NCBI RefSeq assembly: GCF_023973165.1
Contig: NZ_CP099547.1
Span: 558,001 to 622,000 of the forward strand
Reading direction: 5' to 3'
Source: Arcanobacterium pinnipediorum
GTDB lineage: Bacteria > Actinomycetota > Actinomycetes > Actinomycetales > Actinomycetaceae
DNA length: 64,000 bases
Below, in pieces: positions 44,301 through 52,023 of the stretch. The notes beneath the pieces are model-generated. The model saw only the letters and a list, made by a program, of their open reading frames with translations, was not told the DNA's origin and made no database searches. Within the stretch, counting starts at the first letter, position 1. Each line of letters begins with the position of its first letter. The position numbers were made by a program, and so were the translations under genes.

Positions 44301-45180
44301 CTTGTCGGCTGCACGGATCGCGGCCGGTTCCATCACGTCTGACAAGTTGACGATCGCCAACGGGTTTATCCAGAACGCGATGATCAAAGACCTCGCGGTC
44401 ACATCCGCGAAGATCGCTTCACTGGATGCTGGGAAAATCACCACCGGCTATCTCAACGCCGCTCGGATTGGTGCCAGGTCAATTACGGCAGACAAACTTG
44501 CCACCAACGCCATTCAAGTAGGACTGGCAGGCTGGACACAATCGATCCGCATCACACCCACGCAGATCGCCTGGTATAACGGGTCCACGCTGGAAGGAAC
44601 GATCACGAGTGCAGGAATGCGGTTTTGGTACGACACACGTTTCCTTGGCACGATGGGACATTCACACAAAAACGGGAACACATCAATACGTGGAATATCC
44701 AATCAACTCGAATACACCGGTGACTACATCACCTGGTCGTATAAGAAACAAGCCAGTGACGAGTCGTATACGACGATGTTGACGTTGGATCCGAAAGGAA
44801 AATTCAACGGCAGCCCCGGCATCCACCTGGGGGCCGATATACGCACAAGCGGGTACAAATTCTATACCGACCAGGGACGCTACCTGACATTAGAAGACTG
44901 TACGTTAACCGGGGAAGGCACACATCCTGGCTGGGTTGGCCCTAGCCGGTTATCAAAAATTGTTTTCCATACCTATGACGTCATGGTTGTCACCAACGGC
45001 TCGTATTACAACATGACGCGCTTGTTTGATCGCACCAAAGATCTCATGTCGCGGATGAACGCGATCCTGAGCCTGCTGAACCAAGGGTGGATCAAGTCGA
45101 TTTCTGGAAGCGGTTCGAATATCACGTGGCAGTACTTCTCCAACACCGGCCTGTCAGCCATGTCCACCACCCTCGCATAA
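41311..45180 (+). CDS. Tail-associated lysin/fibre protein (Tal-like) with 50-residue repeats
   Basis: 1289 residues from ATG 41311 (GGAAGG upstream). The N-terminal ~370 residues are a gp27-like hub with prophage-endopeptidase tail features (GLLDREIINPIVVEELGGEF). Helical stalk (about 470-590), a GDTWW domain (about 610-650), a carbohydrate-binding-like beta domain, four 50-residue repeats (43888-44487) and a C-terminal adhesin. Contacts and probably binds the host surface. Confidence 0.88.
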   Translation: MITVHDRTATTFTTTGLGLLDREIINPIVVEELGGEFSLTFTYPADGPAATHLTLENIVAAPVPGLTLRQGFRISEVVTTLEGLLEITAFHVFYDLAANLIADTFVVNKTAKGALAQILAAANTSHGFTATSSDTVTHSSARMVRMPIATALMDAGEDNTFASRWGGEIARDNWLIHHTPMRGANHGVVIRDRKNLTGFESAVDFSTVVTRILPVGYDGLLLPELYVDSPKLDDYVVPRIRVIRYGQVKAITDKDNPREGELPLDQAHEQLRRLAIAEFSTRHIDEPSGSYKVRFVDLATTREYADLARLETVEIGDTVTIRHTDLGIALTARVGSYEYNPLSGQYISVELGSTARKFTSVTRQVKTAISTAVSASDAAGFALASADGKNTNHYGTTQPERAQLGDTWFKSNGEMTEIWIYKITDTGQPGWVALATDLNHAQISAELDAARKEVIDVKAETIRVDSAMSMLSGRLDEAKTELSEARSDAQAARDQAVKVNQFATEIATVVDQHTTDLQVAKNAAEHAQLTATKVEDTAKQIDTKLSAASSELASTKQAVSKAAFDVVSARKRADEAYTLASGRPTTAQVNSLIAASANTKNTITYSDSTPSGSGSRVGDTWWWQVGGELRGQWQWDGTTWVPRKLRHEIIASVDTATLVAGSARMGKAVVERIVGDAAFFGILAANRIVVGDASNLWRDQDFTATYPGWSRTGEGFLTRTSTGTYIADYFASTDISARPGEKYSVTFECERTDPGQSVQLVYRRHYIPYNSWPNSGAAATLRANETTVVSSVITVPGDVDALRFGFALGAGPSGVAVTIRSVRIRRLTPSVLIENGAITGEKIAANAITAVNIQAGAVTSDKLTIRDGFITNAMIANAAITDAKIANLSASKITTGTLNAARIAAGSITSDKLTIANGFITNVMIANAAITDAKIASLSANKITTGTLSADRIAAGSITSDKLTINDGFITNAMIANAAITDAKIGSLSASKLTTGTLSAARIAAGSITSDKLTIANGFIQNAMIKDLAVTSAKIASLDAGKITTGYLNAARIGARSITADKLATNAIQVGLAGWTQSIRITPTQIAWYNGSTLEGTITSAGMRFWYDTRFLGTMGHSHKNGNTSIRGISNQLEYTGDYITWSYKKQASDESYTTMLTLDPKGKFNGSPGIHLGADIRTSGYKFYTDQGRYLTLEDCTLTGEGTHPGWVGPSRLSKIVFHTYDVMVVTNGSYYNMTRLFDRTKDLMSRMNAILSLLNQGWIKSISGSGSNITWQYFSNTGLSAMSTTLA
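43888..44487 (+). repeat. Four tandem 150-bp units in the tail fibre gene
   Basis: Units start at 43888, 44038, 44188 and 44338 at the Ser codon of SDKLTI, each exactly 150 bases (50 residues: SDKLTI, GFITNAMIANAAITDAKI, SASKITTGTL, ARIAAGSIT). Synonymous differences between units show long divergence. A partial fifth start (ADKLAT) follows at 44488. Confidence 0.85.
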
Positions 45181-45197
45181 GTAAAGGAAACACGTTC

Positions 45198-45620
45198 ATG
45201 AAGATCATGCTCGCCAACCACCATCTACAACCCATCGCAGACCTGCTCACCCAGATGCCATTGAAGGCGGCGCAGTCCCGTGCTCGCTCGAAGCTCCTGA
45301 CGTTGGTGAAGGAGGCGATTGCCCGGTTTGGGGAAGACGAATACGACCTCGTCACCGCCTATGCGACCCTCGACGAGAGTGGTCGCCCAGTGTTCGCAGA
45401 CGACGGCACGTTCGTGCTCGCTGATCCGAACAAGACGGGCGAGTTCCTCGAGGCGCGTGCCGCGTTGCTAGCCTCGGTTGCGGAAGTCTCCGGCCCGACC
45501 TACGACGGCCACGACAAGGACGTGAAAGCACTCCTCGATGGCTATGACGGTGAACTGTCCGGCGAAGCGGCTGAGGCATATGACGTCCTCTACGACGCGA
45601 TCACCAAGGAGAACCAATGA
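45198..45620 (+). CDS. DUF1617-like phage tail-region protein
   Basis: 140 residues from ATG 45198 (AAAGGA). LANHHLQPIADLLTQMPLKA followed by RSKLLTLVKEAIARFGEDEY matches small DUF1617 proteins found after tail fibre genes. Overlaps the next gene by four bases. Function unknown. Confidence 0.7.
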   Translation: MKIMLANHHLQPIADLLTQMPLKAAQSRARSKLLTLVKEAIARFGEDEYDLVTAYATLDESGRPVFADDGTFVLADPNKTGEFLEARAALLASVAEVSGPTYDGHDKDVKALLDGYDGELSGEAAEAYDVLYDAITKENQ

Positions 45621-45838
45621 GAGTCGAAGGAGACAACACTAAGTTGACCGAACCAGCCGACGACAGCTCGACCCCGGATGAGGGCGAGGTGCAGATGCCG
45701 ATCGTCCCGGTCGAATCCGATGCCACACCTGCACCACCAGCAAGGCAGCTTGAGGAAACCACGTTGCCTGAGCCGCAGGCAGCGGCATTTGACTTGAGCG
45801 TGCCGATTCTCGAGGTTTTGACCGACCCGACCATGTAA
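45617..45838 (+). CDS. Acidic, proline-rich small protein
   Basis: 73 residues with low complexity (Glu, Pro, Asp, Thr), start ATG overlapping the previous stop. Sits where XkdX-type proteins occur in other phages, but no domain is visible. Likely expressed because of the coupling. Confidence 0.55.
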   Translation: MRVEGDNTKLTEPADDSSTPDEGEVQMPIVPVESDATPAPPARQLEETTLPEPQAAAFDLSVPILEVLTDPTM

Positions 45839-45918
45839 CCCGCTGCGCTATACCGATTTTTGATGCCTTCACCCAGGTGGGTGTGGGCAATTTTTTATGC
45901 CCACAGAAAGGACCACCA

Positions 45919-46380
45919 ATGTCTCTTCACGCCATCTGGCACGCCATCCAAACCGGGATCGCTGGTATCGGTGCCTGGCTCGCCGCCTACCTCGGAGGAC
46001 TCGACGGCCTCGCCTATGCCCTGATCGTCTTCGCCATCGCCGACTACATCACCGGCGTACTGGCAGCTATCAGTGAGCGCCGACTCTCCAGCTCGGTCGG
46101 TTTTCGAGGAATCTCGCGCAAAATCCTCATCTTCACCCTCGTTGGCCTGGCACACCTGATCGACGTCCATATTCTCGGCGCGCCTGGGGTTCTGCGGGCG
46201 GCGGTCATTTTCTTCTACCTGTCCAACGAAGGCATCTCGCTGATCGAGAACGCCACCCGACTCGGCCTGCCCGTTCCAGCCCAAATGCGCCAAGCACTCG
46301 ATGCGATCGCTAACCGCGCCGAGACCCGACCATCCCTGACCCAACCAACCACTGAAACCACGAAGGAGAACTCGCTATGA
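45919..46380 (+). CDS. Phage holin
   Basis: 153 residues from ATG 45919 (AAAGGA). Three membrane segments: GIGAWLAAYLGGLDGLAYAL onward, KILIFTLVGLAHLIDVHILG and VLRAAVIFFYLSNEGISLIE, with the IADYITGVLAAI motif of the phage_holin_4/toxin-secretion family. Overlaps the endolysin gene by four bases; makes the lysis pore. Confidence 0.92.
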   Translation: MSLHAIWHAIQTGIAGIGAWLAAYLGGLDGLAYALIVFAIADYITGVLAAISERRLSSSVGFRGISRKILIFTLVGLAHLIDVHILGAPGVLRAAVIFFYLSNEGISLIENATRLGLPVPAQMRQALDAIANRAETRPSLTQPTTETTKENSL

Positions 46381-47210
46381 AGAATTGGACCACACTCGAG
46401 GCTGACATCGACCTCATCATGAACAAGCACTACACCAAGGGACGCAACGGTAGGCGGATCGATAAGGTCATCATCCACCACAACGCAGGCAACCTCACCA
46501 TCCGAGGCTGTTATGAGGTGTGGCAGTCCCGGCCTGCCTCGGCCCACTATCAAGTCCAAACCGACGGCACAATCGGCCAGCTCGTATGGGATCGCGATAC
46601 TGCCTGGCATGCAGGCAACTTCGCCGCCAACACCACCAGTATTGGCATCGAACACGCAGATGTTTCTTCCGATCCTTGGTCGGTATCCGAGGCCTGCCTC
46701 GACAACGGAGCACATCTCGTTGCGGCGATCTGCCAGTACTACGGACTGGGCCGACCGACCTGGGGCAAGAACGTTTTCGGACATTGTGATTTCTCGGCCA
46801 CTGCTTGCCCAGCCTCCCTGGCAGGTTCCCAGCATGCCACCTACATGGCCCGCGCCCAGTATTGGTACGACCAGATGACCGGGACGGCCGTGGTATCTGC
46901 GCCCGCACCAGTGGAGCCTACACCTGCAGCACCGAACATCGATGCTCTCGCCGATGCGGTGATTCGCGGTCAATACGGGAACGGGGAGGAACGCCAACGC
47001 CGCCTCGGAAACCTCTACGGTGCCGTCCAAGCTCGCGTGAACGAAAAGCTCTCAGGTGCCGGTCTGTCTAAGCCTGCCGGGCCAAACATTGATGCTTTGG
47101 CCGACGCCGTCATTCGCGGTGAGTACGGCAACGGCGAGGAGCGTAAGCGCCGCCTCGGAAACCTCTACAGTGCCGTGCAGGCGCGAGTGAACCAAAAGCT
47201 CGGCTACTGA
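46377..47210 (+). CDS. Endolysin: N-acetylmuramoyl-L-alanine amidase with two CW_7 repeats
   Basis: 277 residues. Amidase_2 domain (1-165): VIIHHNAGNLT, SAHYQVQTDG, WHAGNFAANTTSIGIEHAD, GHCDFSATACPASL (zinc ligands H..H..C). Two C-terminal CW_7 repeats, each IDALADAVIRG then YGNGEERKRRLGNLY, bind the cell wall. Zinc amidase cutting the Mur-peptide bond at lysis. No signal peptide, hence holin-dependent. Confidence 0.95.
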   Translation: MKNWTTLEADIDLIMNKHYTKGRNGRRIDKVIIHHNAGNLTIRGCYEVWQSRPASAHYQVQTDGTIGQLVWDRDTAWHAGNFAANTTSIGIEHADVSSDPWSVSEACLDNGAHLVAAICQYYGLGRPTWGKNVFGHCDFSATACPASLAGSQHATYMARAQYWYDQMTGTAVVSAPAPVEPTPAAPNIDALADAVIRGQYGNGEERQRRLGNLYGAVQARVNEKLSGAGLSKPAGPNIDALADAVIRGEYGNGEERKRRLGNLYSAVQARVNQKLGY

Positions 47211-47233
47211 CACACGTCGCTATGGCGAAACTT

Positions 47234-47274
47234 AGCCCCGCTGCTACCCGTTATGGGTGGTGGCGGGGCTTTTA
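47234..47274 (+). terminator. Terminator after the lysis genes
   Basis: Outer stem AGCCCCGC / GCGGGGCT (47234-47241, 47263-47270), inner ACCC/GGGT round GTTAT, followed by TTTTAG. Also separates the convergent GIY-YIG pseudogene. Confidence 0.75.
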
Positions 47275-47287
47275 GTCATTTCTGGGC

Positions 47288-48193
47288 TTAGTTGTCTGTG
47301 ATTTCGAGTTCGTTTCGTTCGAGTTCACGTAGCGTGATGCCTTGATCGTTTTTCCAGTAGACCTTGCTGCTTGTTGATGCTCCAGTGAGGAAATCCGAGG
47401 CCGCTGAGGGAGAGCTGAATAGTGTGTCTTGAAGGAGTTCGAAGTCAGGGCTGATGCGCTCGGCGTATTTAGCTCGGTTCGCCTTCGCTGAATCTGGTGC
47501 AGAGTGTGTCATTTCTTCGCGGAGCTTCGATCCGGCAAGGACGACGAAACCGTCGGCGGTCTGGCGTCCACGTCCTGAAGCACCCGAGCCGTCTAGATAC
47601 AGCAGTGGCTCGACCTGTTCGATGCTTGTAGTCGTGGCGTCTGCCGTTGTTTTAGCTTCATCTGCCGGGTCGAATAGACGGTATCCAAGGGAGCGGATCG
47701 CGATCTTGGCGAACTCGATGAACTCGTTGAGCTCTGCTTCCTTCTCTTCGGTGACTTTGCCCGGTGATGGGTCGTTGCTGTTGGCGGTGCGTACACGGCC
47801 TGCTTTGAGTGCTTGCTGGTAGAACGCATTTTCCAGATAGGAGATCTCGGTAGGGCCAAAGGAATCATCGGAGGTGATGATCATGATCGCGTGCGTGAAA
47901 TAGTCGAGCTTTTCTTCGCCCACATGTTCGATGGTCCGTGCCAATATGCCTTTGCTGTTTTTGCGTTCCCTAGCCTGACCGATATAGGCCTTTTCTTCGC
48001 CAGTCTCATCATCGCTACCCAGCAGGATGTAGACGCCGGTTTGGTTGAGCTCGGGGCGATCCTTGCTCTTGGCTAAGTCAGTGCGCGGGATCAGGTAGAC
48101 CTTCCCTGTTCAGTTCGTCAGTGAAGACTTGATACGCCCAGATGGCGAACCATCCATCAAGAACAACGTCACTGTTTTCGCTGCCGCCACCAT
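47288..48193 (-). pseudogene. GIY-YIG nuclease (DUF4357-type) broken by one nonsense codon
   Basis: Full-length frame from ATG 48193 (GGAGGTTG upstream) begins with AKTVTLFLMDGSPSGRIKSS, then LTN-stop-TGKVYLIPRT. The TGA at 48110-48112 sits where the family has Trp (LTNWTG), so one G-to-A change explains it. The GIY-YIG core GVYILLG and KAYIGQA follows; the rest reads intact to 47288. Internal restart at ATG 47944 would miss the catalytic part. About 301 codons, normal length. Confidence 0.8.
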
Positions 48194-48296
48194 CAACCTC
48201 CGGCCTCACTCATTTCACATACACACCAAATTCTAGATGGCAGCACTGGTTAACACACTTTTCACAGGCCACTTCGCACGGCGGGCACGCTCAGGT

Positions 48297-48338
48297 GATT
48301 TAACACTTGCGGGTTTGTCGGCAGTGGGGTGAAGGGAG
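48297..48338 (+). repeat. 42-bp dispersed repeat, copy C
   Basis: Same constant parts as copy A with GCGGGTTT in the variable window. Ends in GAAGGGAG, which also acts as the ribosome site for the gene at 48349, so the repeat delivers a translation start region. Confidence 0.7.
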
Positions 48339-48348
48339 TGACCCCACT

Positions 48349-48732
48349 GTGAAGAACATTGAAGAAGAACGTATCCGTAACCTGCGTGCGGCGGGATGGG
48401 GATATAAGGCGATTGCCGATTTTTGCGCCTTGACCCGCGACCAGGTCCGCTCATATTGCACCAGCCGAAATCTCGAGGCCGGTTCAGTGGTGGTTGAGCG
48501 GGTGTGCCAGTGGTGTGCCAGCCCTATTCGGGGAGGTGCTCGTGCTCGGTTTTGCTCACCCGTATGCAGACATAAAGCTTGGCGGGAACGACAGAAAACC
48601 GAGCCAGTGCGCGGGCGGTCCTGTGCGCACTGCGGCCACCGCTTCGCGATCGTGGACAAGCCAGACCAAAAGTACTGCTGTCACGCTTGTTATGTACGTG
48701 CTCGCTTTGGCACCCGAGGTGGGCGCTCATGA
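48349..48732 (+). CDS. HTH plus zinc-finger regulator
   Basis: 127 residues, GTG start after GAAGGGAG. HTH of sigma-region-4 type (EERIRNLRAAGWGYKAIADF, ALTRDQVRSYC) followed by two Cys clusters (CQWCASP ... CSPVCRHKAW and CAHCGHRF ... YCCHAC). Likely a DNA-binding regulator near the recombinases, possibly controlling integration or excision. Confidence 0.7.
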   Translation: MKNIEEERIRNLRAAGWGYKAIADFCALTRDQVRSYCTSRNLEAGSVVVERVCQWCASPIRGGARARFCSPVCRHKAWRERQKTEPVRGRSCAHCGHRFAIVDKPDQKYCCHACYVRARFGTRGGRS

Positions 48733-48938
48733 ACACGCTCGCCACCCCGGTCGACCAGATGACAAGGCCCGAGGTGTTCGCCCGAGAAATCGCCTTCATT
48801 GCCGACGCTCACGTCTTGAGCATGCTGGCAGGTCGAGGAGTGCTAACCCCCGCAGAGTATCGGCGTGCCTATCGGTTGTTGTTCCAGACGTGGAGCCCGA
48901 TCTATCAGTCACAGATTGTGGGCGAAACGACTGGATAA
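48729..48938 (+). CDS. Small SHOCT-like protein before the recombinases
   Basis: 69 residues. The C-terminal half MLAGRGVLTPAEYRRAYRLL resembles SHOCT-type short domains found in small genes next to serine recombinases. Overlaps the previous gene by four bases. Its last codons overlap the promoter-like box copy 3. Confidence 0.6.
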   Translation: MNTLATPVDQMTRPEVFAREIAFIADAHVLSMLAGRGVLTPAEYRRAYRLLFQTWSPIYQSQIVGETTG

Positions 48939-48961
48939 ACATTGGTTTTCGAGCGTGTATA
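48923..48961 (+). promoter_or_regulatory. Promoter-like box, copy 3, before the recombinases
   Basis: CGAAACGACTGGATAA then TGTATA 21 bases after GACTGG, the same spacing as copies 1 and 2. It is followed by AAAGGAG and the first recombinase start. Probably drives integrase expression. Confidence 0.55.
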
Positions 48962-48984
48962 GACCTAACGCGAAAGGAGAAAAT

Positions 48985-50235
48985 GTGGCACAGGTTAGTG
49001 TGGTGACACCGGTTCGGCCGCCTGCCCCGAAGCTGGTCAACGTAGCAGCATACGCGAGGGTCTCAACCAACGGTACGGAGCAGTTAGCGTCATTGTCGGC
49101 GCAGGTTTCGTATTATTCGCGCCTGATCCAATCCACACCCGGATGGGCCTACGTCGGGGTGTTCACGGACGAGGGTATTACGGGTACGTCAACGAAATCC
49201 CGGCAAGGCTTGGCCGACCTGATGAACGCTGCCAGAGCAGGAAAGATCGATCTTGTGTTGTGTAAATCGATCTCACGCCTTGCCCGAAACACTGTCGACC
49301 TGCTCGCTACGGTTCGTGAGCTGAAAGACCTTGGCGTGGCTGTGCGCTTCGAACGCGAACGCATCGACACCCTCAGCGCTGACGGGGAACTCCTGCTGAC
49401 CTTGTTGGCGTCGTTTGCTCAAGAAGAATCACGTTCACTATCCCACAACGTCAAATGGGCAATCCGTAACCGGTACAAGAATGGTGGAACAAACTCCTTC
49501 GTCGTCTACGGCTACCACTGGGCAGCCGGCAAGTTCGCCATCATTGATGAAGAAGCTGAGATTGTGCGCCTCCTGTTCTCCAACTACCTCAAGGGGATTA
49601 GCCCCGAAAAGACAGCCGCGATCCTTAATGAGCAAGGTGTGCGTTCGCGCGGTGGAGGACGCTTTTACGGGTCCGTGTTTCGCCGCATGCTCGAAAACGA
49701 GCGCTACAAGGGCTGCCAAATGCTGCAGAAAATGTATCGCCCTACGATCCAAGCACCCACACGTTCCCTCAACGACGGGGAGTTGCCGCGCTACTGGGTC
49801 GATCAAGCCCTCCCGCCAATCATTGACGAGGTGATGTTTGACGCGGTGCAAGCAGAAATCGCCTATCGGCGCGAAGCTGGCCCGGCTGCGACCCCGTCAA
49901 AGAACACGGGCGTGTTCACCGGGCGGATTTACTGTCGGGCGTGCGGGAAGAACTATCAACGCAAAACCCGCACCTACAAGTCTGGAACCTCGTACAAGTT
50001 CTGGAGATGCTGGAGTGCCTGCACCGGGAACGGCAACCCCTGTAGCGGGCACAACCTACGCGAAACACTCATTGAACGCGCCTGCGCAGATGTGCTCGGC
50101 ACCCAAAGTTTCGACCCTGTGTCGGTTGATGAGCAGATCGTGATGATTGAAGCTTTCCCACACCAGCTCACATTCCACCTTACGGATGGAACTATGACGC
50201 CGGTGGGCTTAACCAGTGAGGGGAGGCTGGCATGA
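48985..50235 (+). CDS. Serine recombinase A (large)
   Basis: 416 residues, GTG start after AAAGGAG. Resolvase domain: VAAYARVSTNG with catalytic Ser, LVLCKSISRLARNTVDLLAT, DTLSADGELLLTLLASFAQEESRSLS. Recombinase domain (YGYHWAAGKFAIIDEEAEIV) and zinc ribbon CRACGKNYQRKTR ... CWSAC. The coiled coil is short or missing, so it may act with the second recombinase. ATGA overlap with the next gene. Confidence 0.92.
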   Translation: MAQVSVVTPVRPPAPKLVNVAAYARVSTNGTEQLASLSAQVSYYSRLIQSTPGWAYVGVFTDEGITGTSTKSRQGLADLMNAARAGKIDLVLCKSISRLARNTVDLLATVRELKDLGVAVRFERERIDTLSADGELLLTLLASFAQEESRSLSHNVKWAIRNRYKNGGTNSFVVYGYHWAAGKFAIIDEEAEIVRLLFSNYLKGISPEKTAAILNEQGVRSRGGGRFYGSVFRRMLENERYKGCQMLQKMYRPTIQAPTRSLNDGELPRYWVDQALPPIIDEVMFDAVQAEIAYRREAGPAATPSKNTGVFTGRIYCRACGKNYQRKTRTYKSGTSYKFWRCWSACTGNGNPCSGHNLRETLIERACADVLGTQSFDPVSVDEQIVMIEAFPHQLTFHLTDGTMTPVGLTSEGRLA

Positions 50236-51803
50236 CCCGCACAGTCACCGCGATACCCGCAACAAAGAAACCCGGGACTGTCACAACCACATCCGGGGTA
50301 CCGGCACGCAGAAGGGTCGCCGCCTACGCGCGAGTCTCTACCGAGATGGAAGAACAAACCTCATCGTATGAGGCGCAAATCGACTACTACACCACCTACA
50401 TTCGCTCCCGCAATGATTGGCAGTTCGCGGGCATGTATTCCGATGAAGGTATTTCTGGCACCTCCATGAAGCGCCGTGAAGGATTCCAAACCATGATCGA
50501 TGACGCACTGGCAGGCAAAATCGACCTGATCCTCACCAAGAGTGTCTCCCGGTTTGCTCGCAACACCGTCGACTCCTTGACCACCGTGCGCAAGCTCAAA
50601 GACGCAGGCGTCGAAGTCTATTTTCAGAAGGAAAACATTTACACCTTTGATGCCAAAGGCGAACTCTTGATTACGATCATGAGTTCACTGGCTCAAGAAG
50701 AATCCCGCTCTATCTCCGAGAACGTCACCTGGGGACACAGGAAGCGTTTTGCCGATGGGAAAGTCATGGTGCCCTACAAGTCACTGCTCGGATATAAGAA
50801 AGGAGCGGATGGCAGCCTTGTCATTGACGAGACCCAGGCACCAACCGTCCGGCTGATCTACCAACTTTTCCTTGACGGGATGGCGATCAGCGAGATCAAA
50901 TCTGAACTCACTGCGCGCAGGATTCTCACCCCGCGCGGGAAAGAAGTGTGGTCAACATCGACAGTGCGCTCAATCCTGTCCAACGAAAAATACAAAGGCG
51001 ACGCACTGCTTCAAAAGACGTTCACCACAGATTTCTTAACCAAACGCATGAAAGTCAACGAGGGTGAAGTGCCCCAATACTACGTGTCGGGCAACCACGA
51101 GCCGATCATCGAACCGCGCATCTGGGATCAGGTGCAATACGAGCTCGCCACCAGGCATGGCAACATTTCTTCAGCGAAAGTCGGCTTATTCTCCACCCGG
51201 CTCAAATGCGCCCAATGTGGAGCGTGGTATGGGCGTAAGACGTGGGCGTCGAACACGAAATACAAGTACACAGTCTGGCAATGCAATCACAAATACGTAG
51301 GTGAACGCCCTTGTAGTACTGCGACCGTGAAAGACGAGCAGATCAAGAATGCCTTCGTTCAAGCCTTAAATCAGCTGATCGCCCATCAACCACAGCAAAG
51401 CTGCCTGCCGCAGGTGCTTGGGGACATGTTTAATACGAGCCGTTTGGAAGAGCAAGCCGCCGCATGCCAAACAAAACTCGCGGAGCTCACCGATCAGATC
51501 GAGGCGTTGATTATCGAAAACCAGCGAAACGCGCTCGATCAAGATGCCTACCAATCTAAGTTCACCGAGCTAGATGCGACCTACCGTAAGACGCTCGCAC
51601 GCAAAGCGAGCCTGGAAGCGGATATTGCAGCGAACACCGCCAAACATGCTGCCGTGACTGCTGCCCTAGGCGATCTGACGGGTGAGCCAGTGAGCGAGTT
51701 TCACCCCGCGCAGTGGAGCGCACTCATCGACCACGCTGTGGTTAGTGAGGATGCGATCCGGTTCGTGTTCCGGGTTGGTGAGGAAGTGAGCGTCCAGCTT
51801 TAG
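50232..51803 (+). CDS. Serine recombinase B (large, with coiled coil)
   Basis: 523 residues. RVAAYARVSTEMEEQTSSYE (catalytic Ser), LILTKSVSRFARNTVDSLTT, SSLAQEESRSISENVTWGHR, recombinase domain, zinc ribbon CAQCGAWYGRK ... WQCNHKY, and a coiled coil (about 400-480) as in large serine integrases such as Tn4451 TnpX and phage integrases. Ends 48 bases before the right direct repeat. Both A and B seem intact. Confidence 0.93.
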   Translation: MTRTVTAIPATKKPGTVTTTSGVPARRRVAAYARVSTEMEEQTSSYEAQIDYYTTYIRSRNDWQFAGMYSDEGISGTSMKRREGFQTMIDDALAGKIDLILTKSVSRFARNTVDSLTTVRKLKDAGVEVYFQKENIYTFDAKGELLITIMSSLAQEESRSISENVTWGHRKRFADGKVMVPYKSLLGYKKGADGSLVIDETQAPTVRLIYQLFLDGMAISEIKSELTARRILTPRGKEVWSTSTVRSILSNEKYKGDALLQKTFTTDFLTKRMKVNEGEVPQYYVSGNHEPIIEPRIWDQVQYELATRHGNISSAKVGLFSTRLKCAQCGAWYGRKTWASNTKYKYTVWQCNHKYVGERPCSTATVKDEQIKNAFVQALNQLIAHQPQQSCLPQVLGDMFNTSRLEEQAAACQTKLAELTDQIEALIIENQRNALDQDAYQSKFTELDATYRKTLARKASLEADIAANTAKHAAVTAALGDLTGEPVSEFHPAQWSALIDHAVVSEDAIRFVFRVGEEVSVQL

Positions 51804-51822
51804 ATCTGAAATGAAGATTCTG

Positions 51823-51856
51823 GCCCGTTCGTGCATGAGTGCGCGGACGGGCTTTT
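51823..51856 (+). terminator. Terminator of the recombinase operon
   Basis: 12-bp stem (51823-51834 with 51841-51852, G-T pairs included), loop ATGAGT, then TTTTCT. The T-run lies within the beginning of the right direct repeat. Confidence 0.75.
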
Positions 51857-52015
51857 CTCATGCCCAGAAATCGTGGCAACAGGGAAGCGATAGTGCTCGG
51901 GAAGTGTTTCCACAGGTCAGAACTAACGCGCTACACACTCGCTAACGCAAGCGTTTTTCTTGACCCCCTTGGGGCATACTCGCTAACGCAAACGCCGACT
52001 TATCATTTTCGACGT
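51851..52015 (+). repeat. Right copy of 165-bp direct repeat (candidate attR side)
   Basis: Begins in the recombinase terminator and ends nine bases before the tRNA-Gly discriminator base. ACTCGCTAACGCAA occurs twice (from about 51941 and 51978), spaced near 36 bases. Left partner 663-827. Confidence 0.75.
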
Positions 52016-52023
52016 TATAATGG

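Larger units (their letters stand above)
828..52015. mobile_element. ~51 kb prophage-like element with lanthipeptide and ABC-3C cargo
   Basis: Bounded by 165-bp direct repeats (663-827 and 51851-52015), the second six bases from the CCA end of tRNA-Gly(CCC). The interior has a complete siphovirus gene order, with two serine recombinases at the right end and non-phage cargo at the left. The ends are inferred from the repeats. Whether the AT-rich lanthipeptide block travels with the phage or entered separately is not shown by the sequence. Confidence 0.6.

Noticed and set aside
46215-47030. 271-codon minus-strand frame
   Set aside because: Shadow of holin and endolysin genes, which are clearly identified.
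48494-49006. 170-codon plus-strand frame across the recombinase promoter region
   Set aside because: Out of phase with the HTH/zinc-finger, SHOCT-like and recombinase genes that have ribosome sites.
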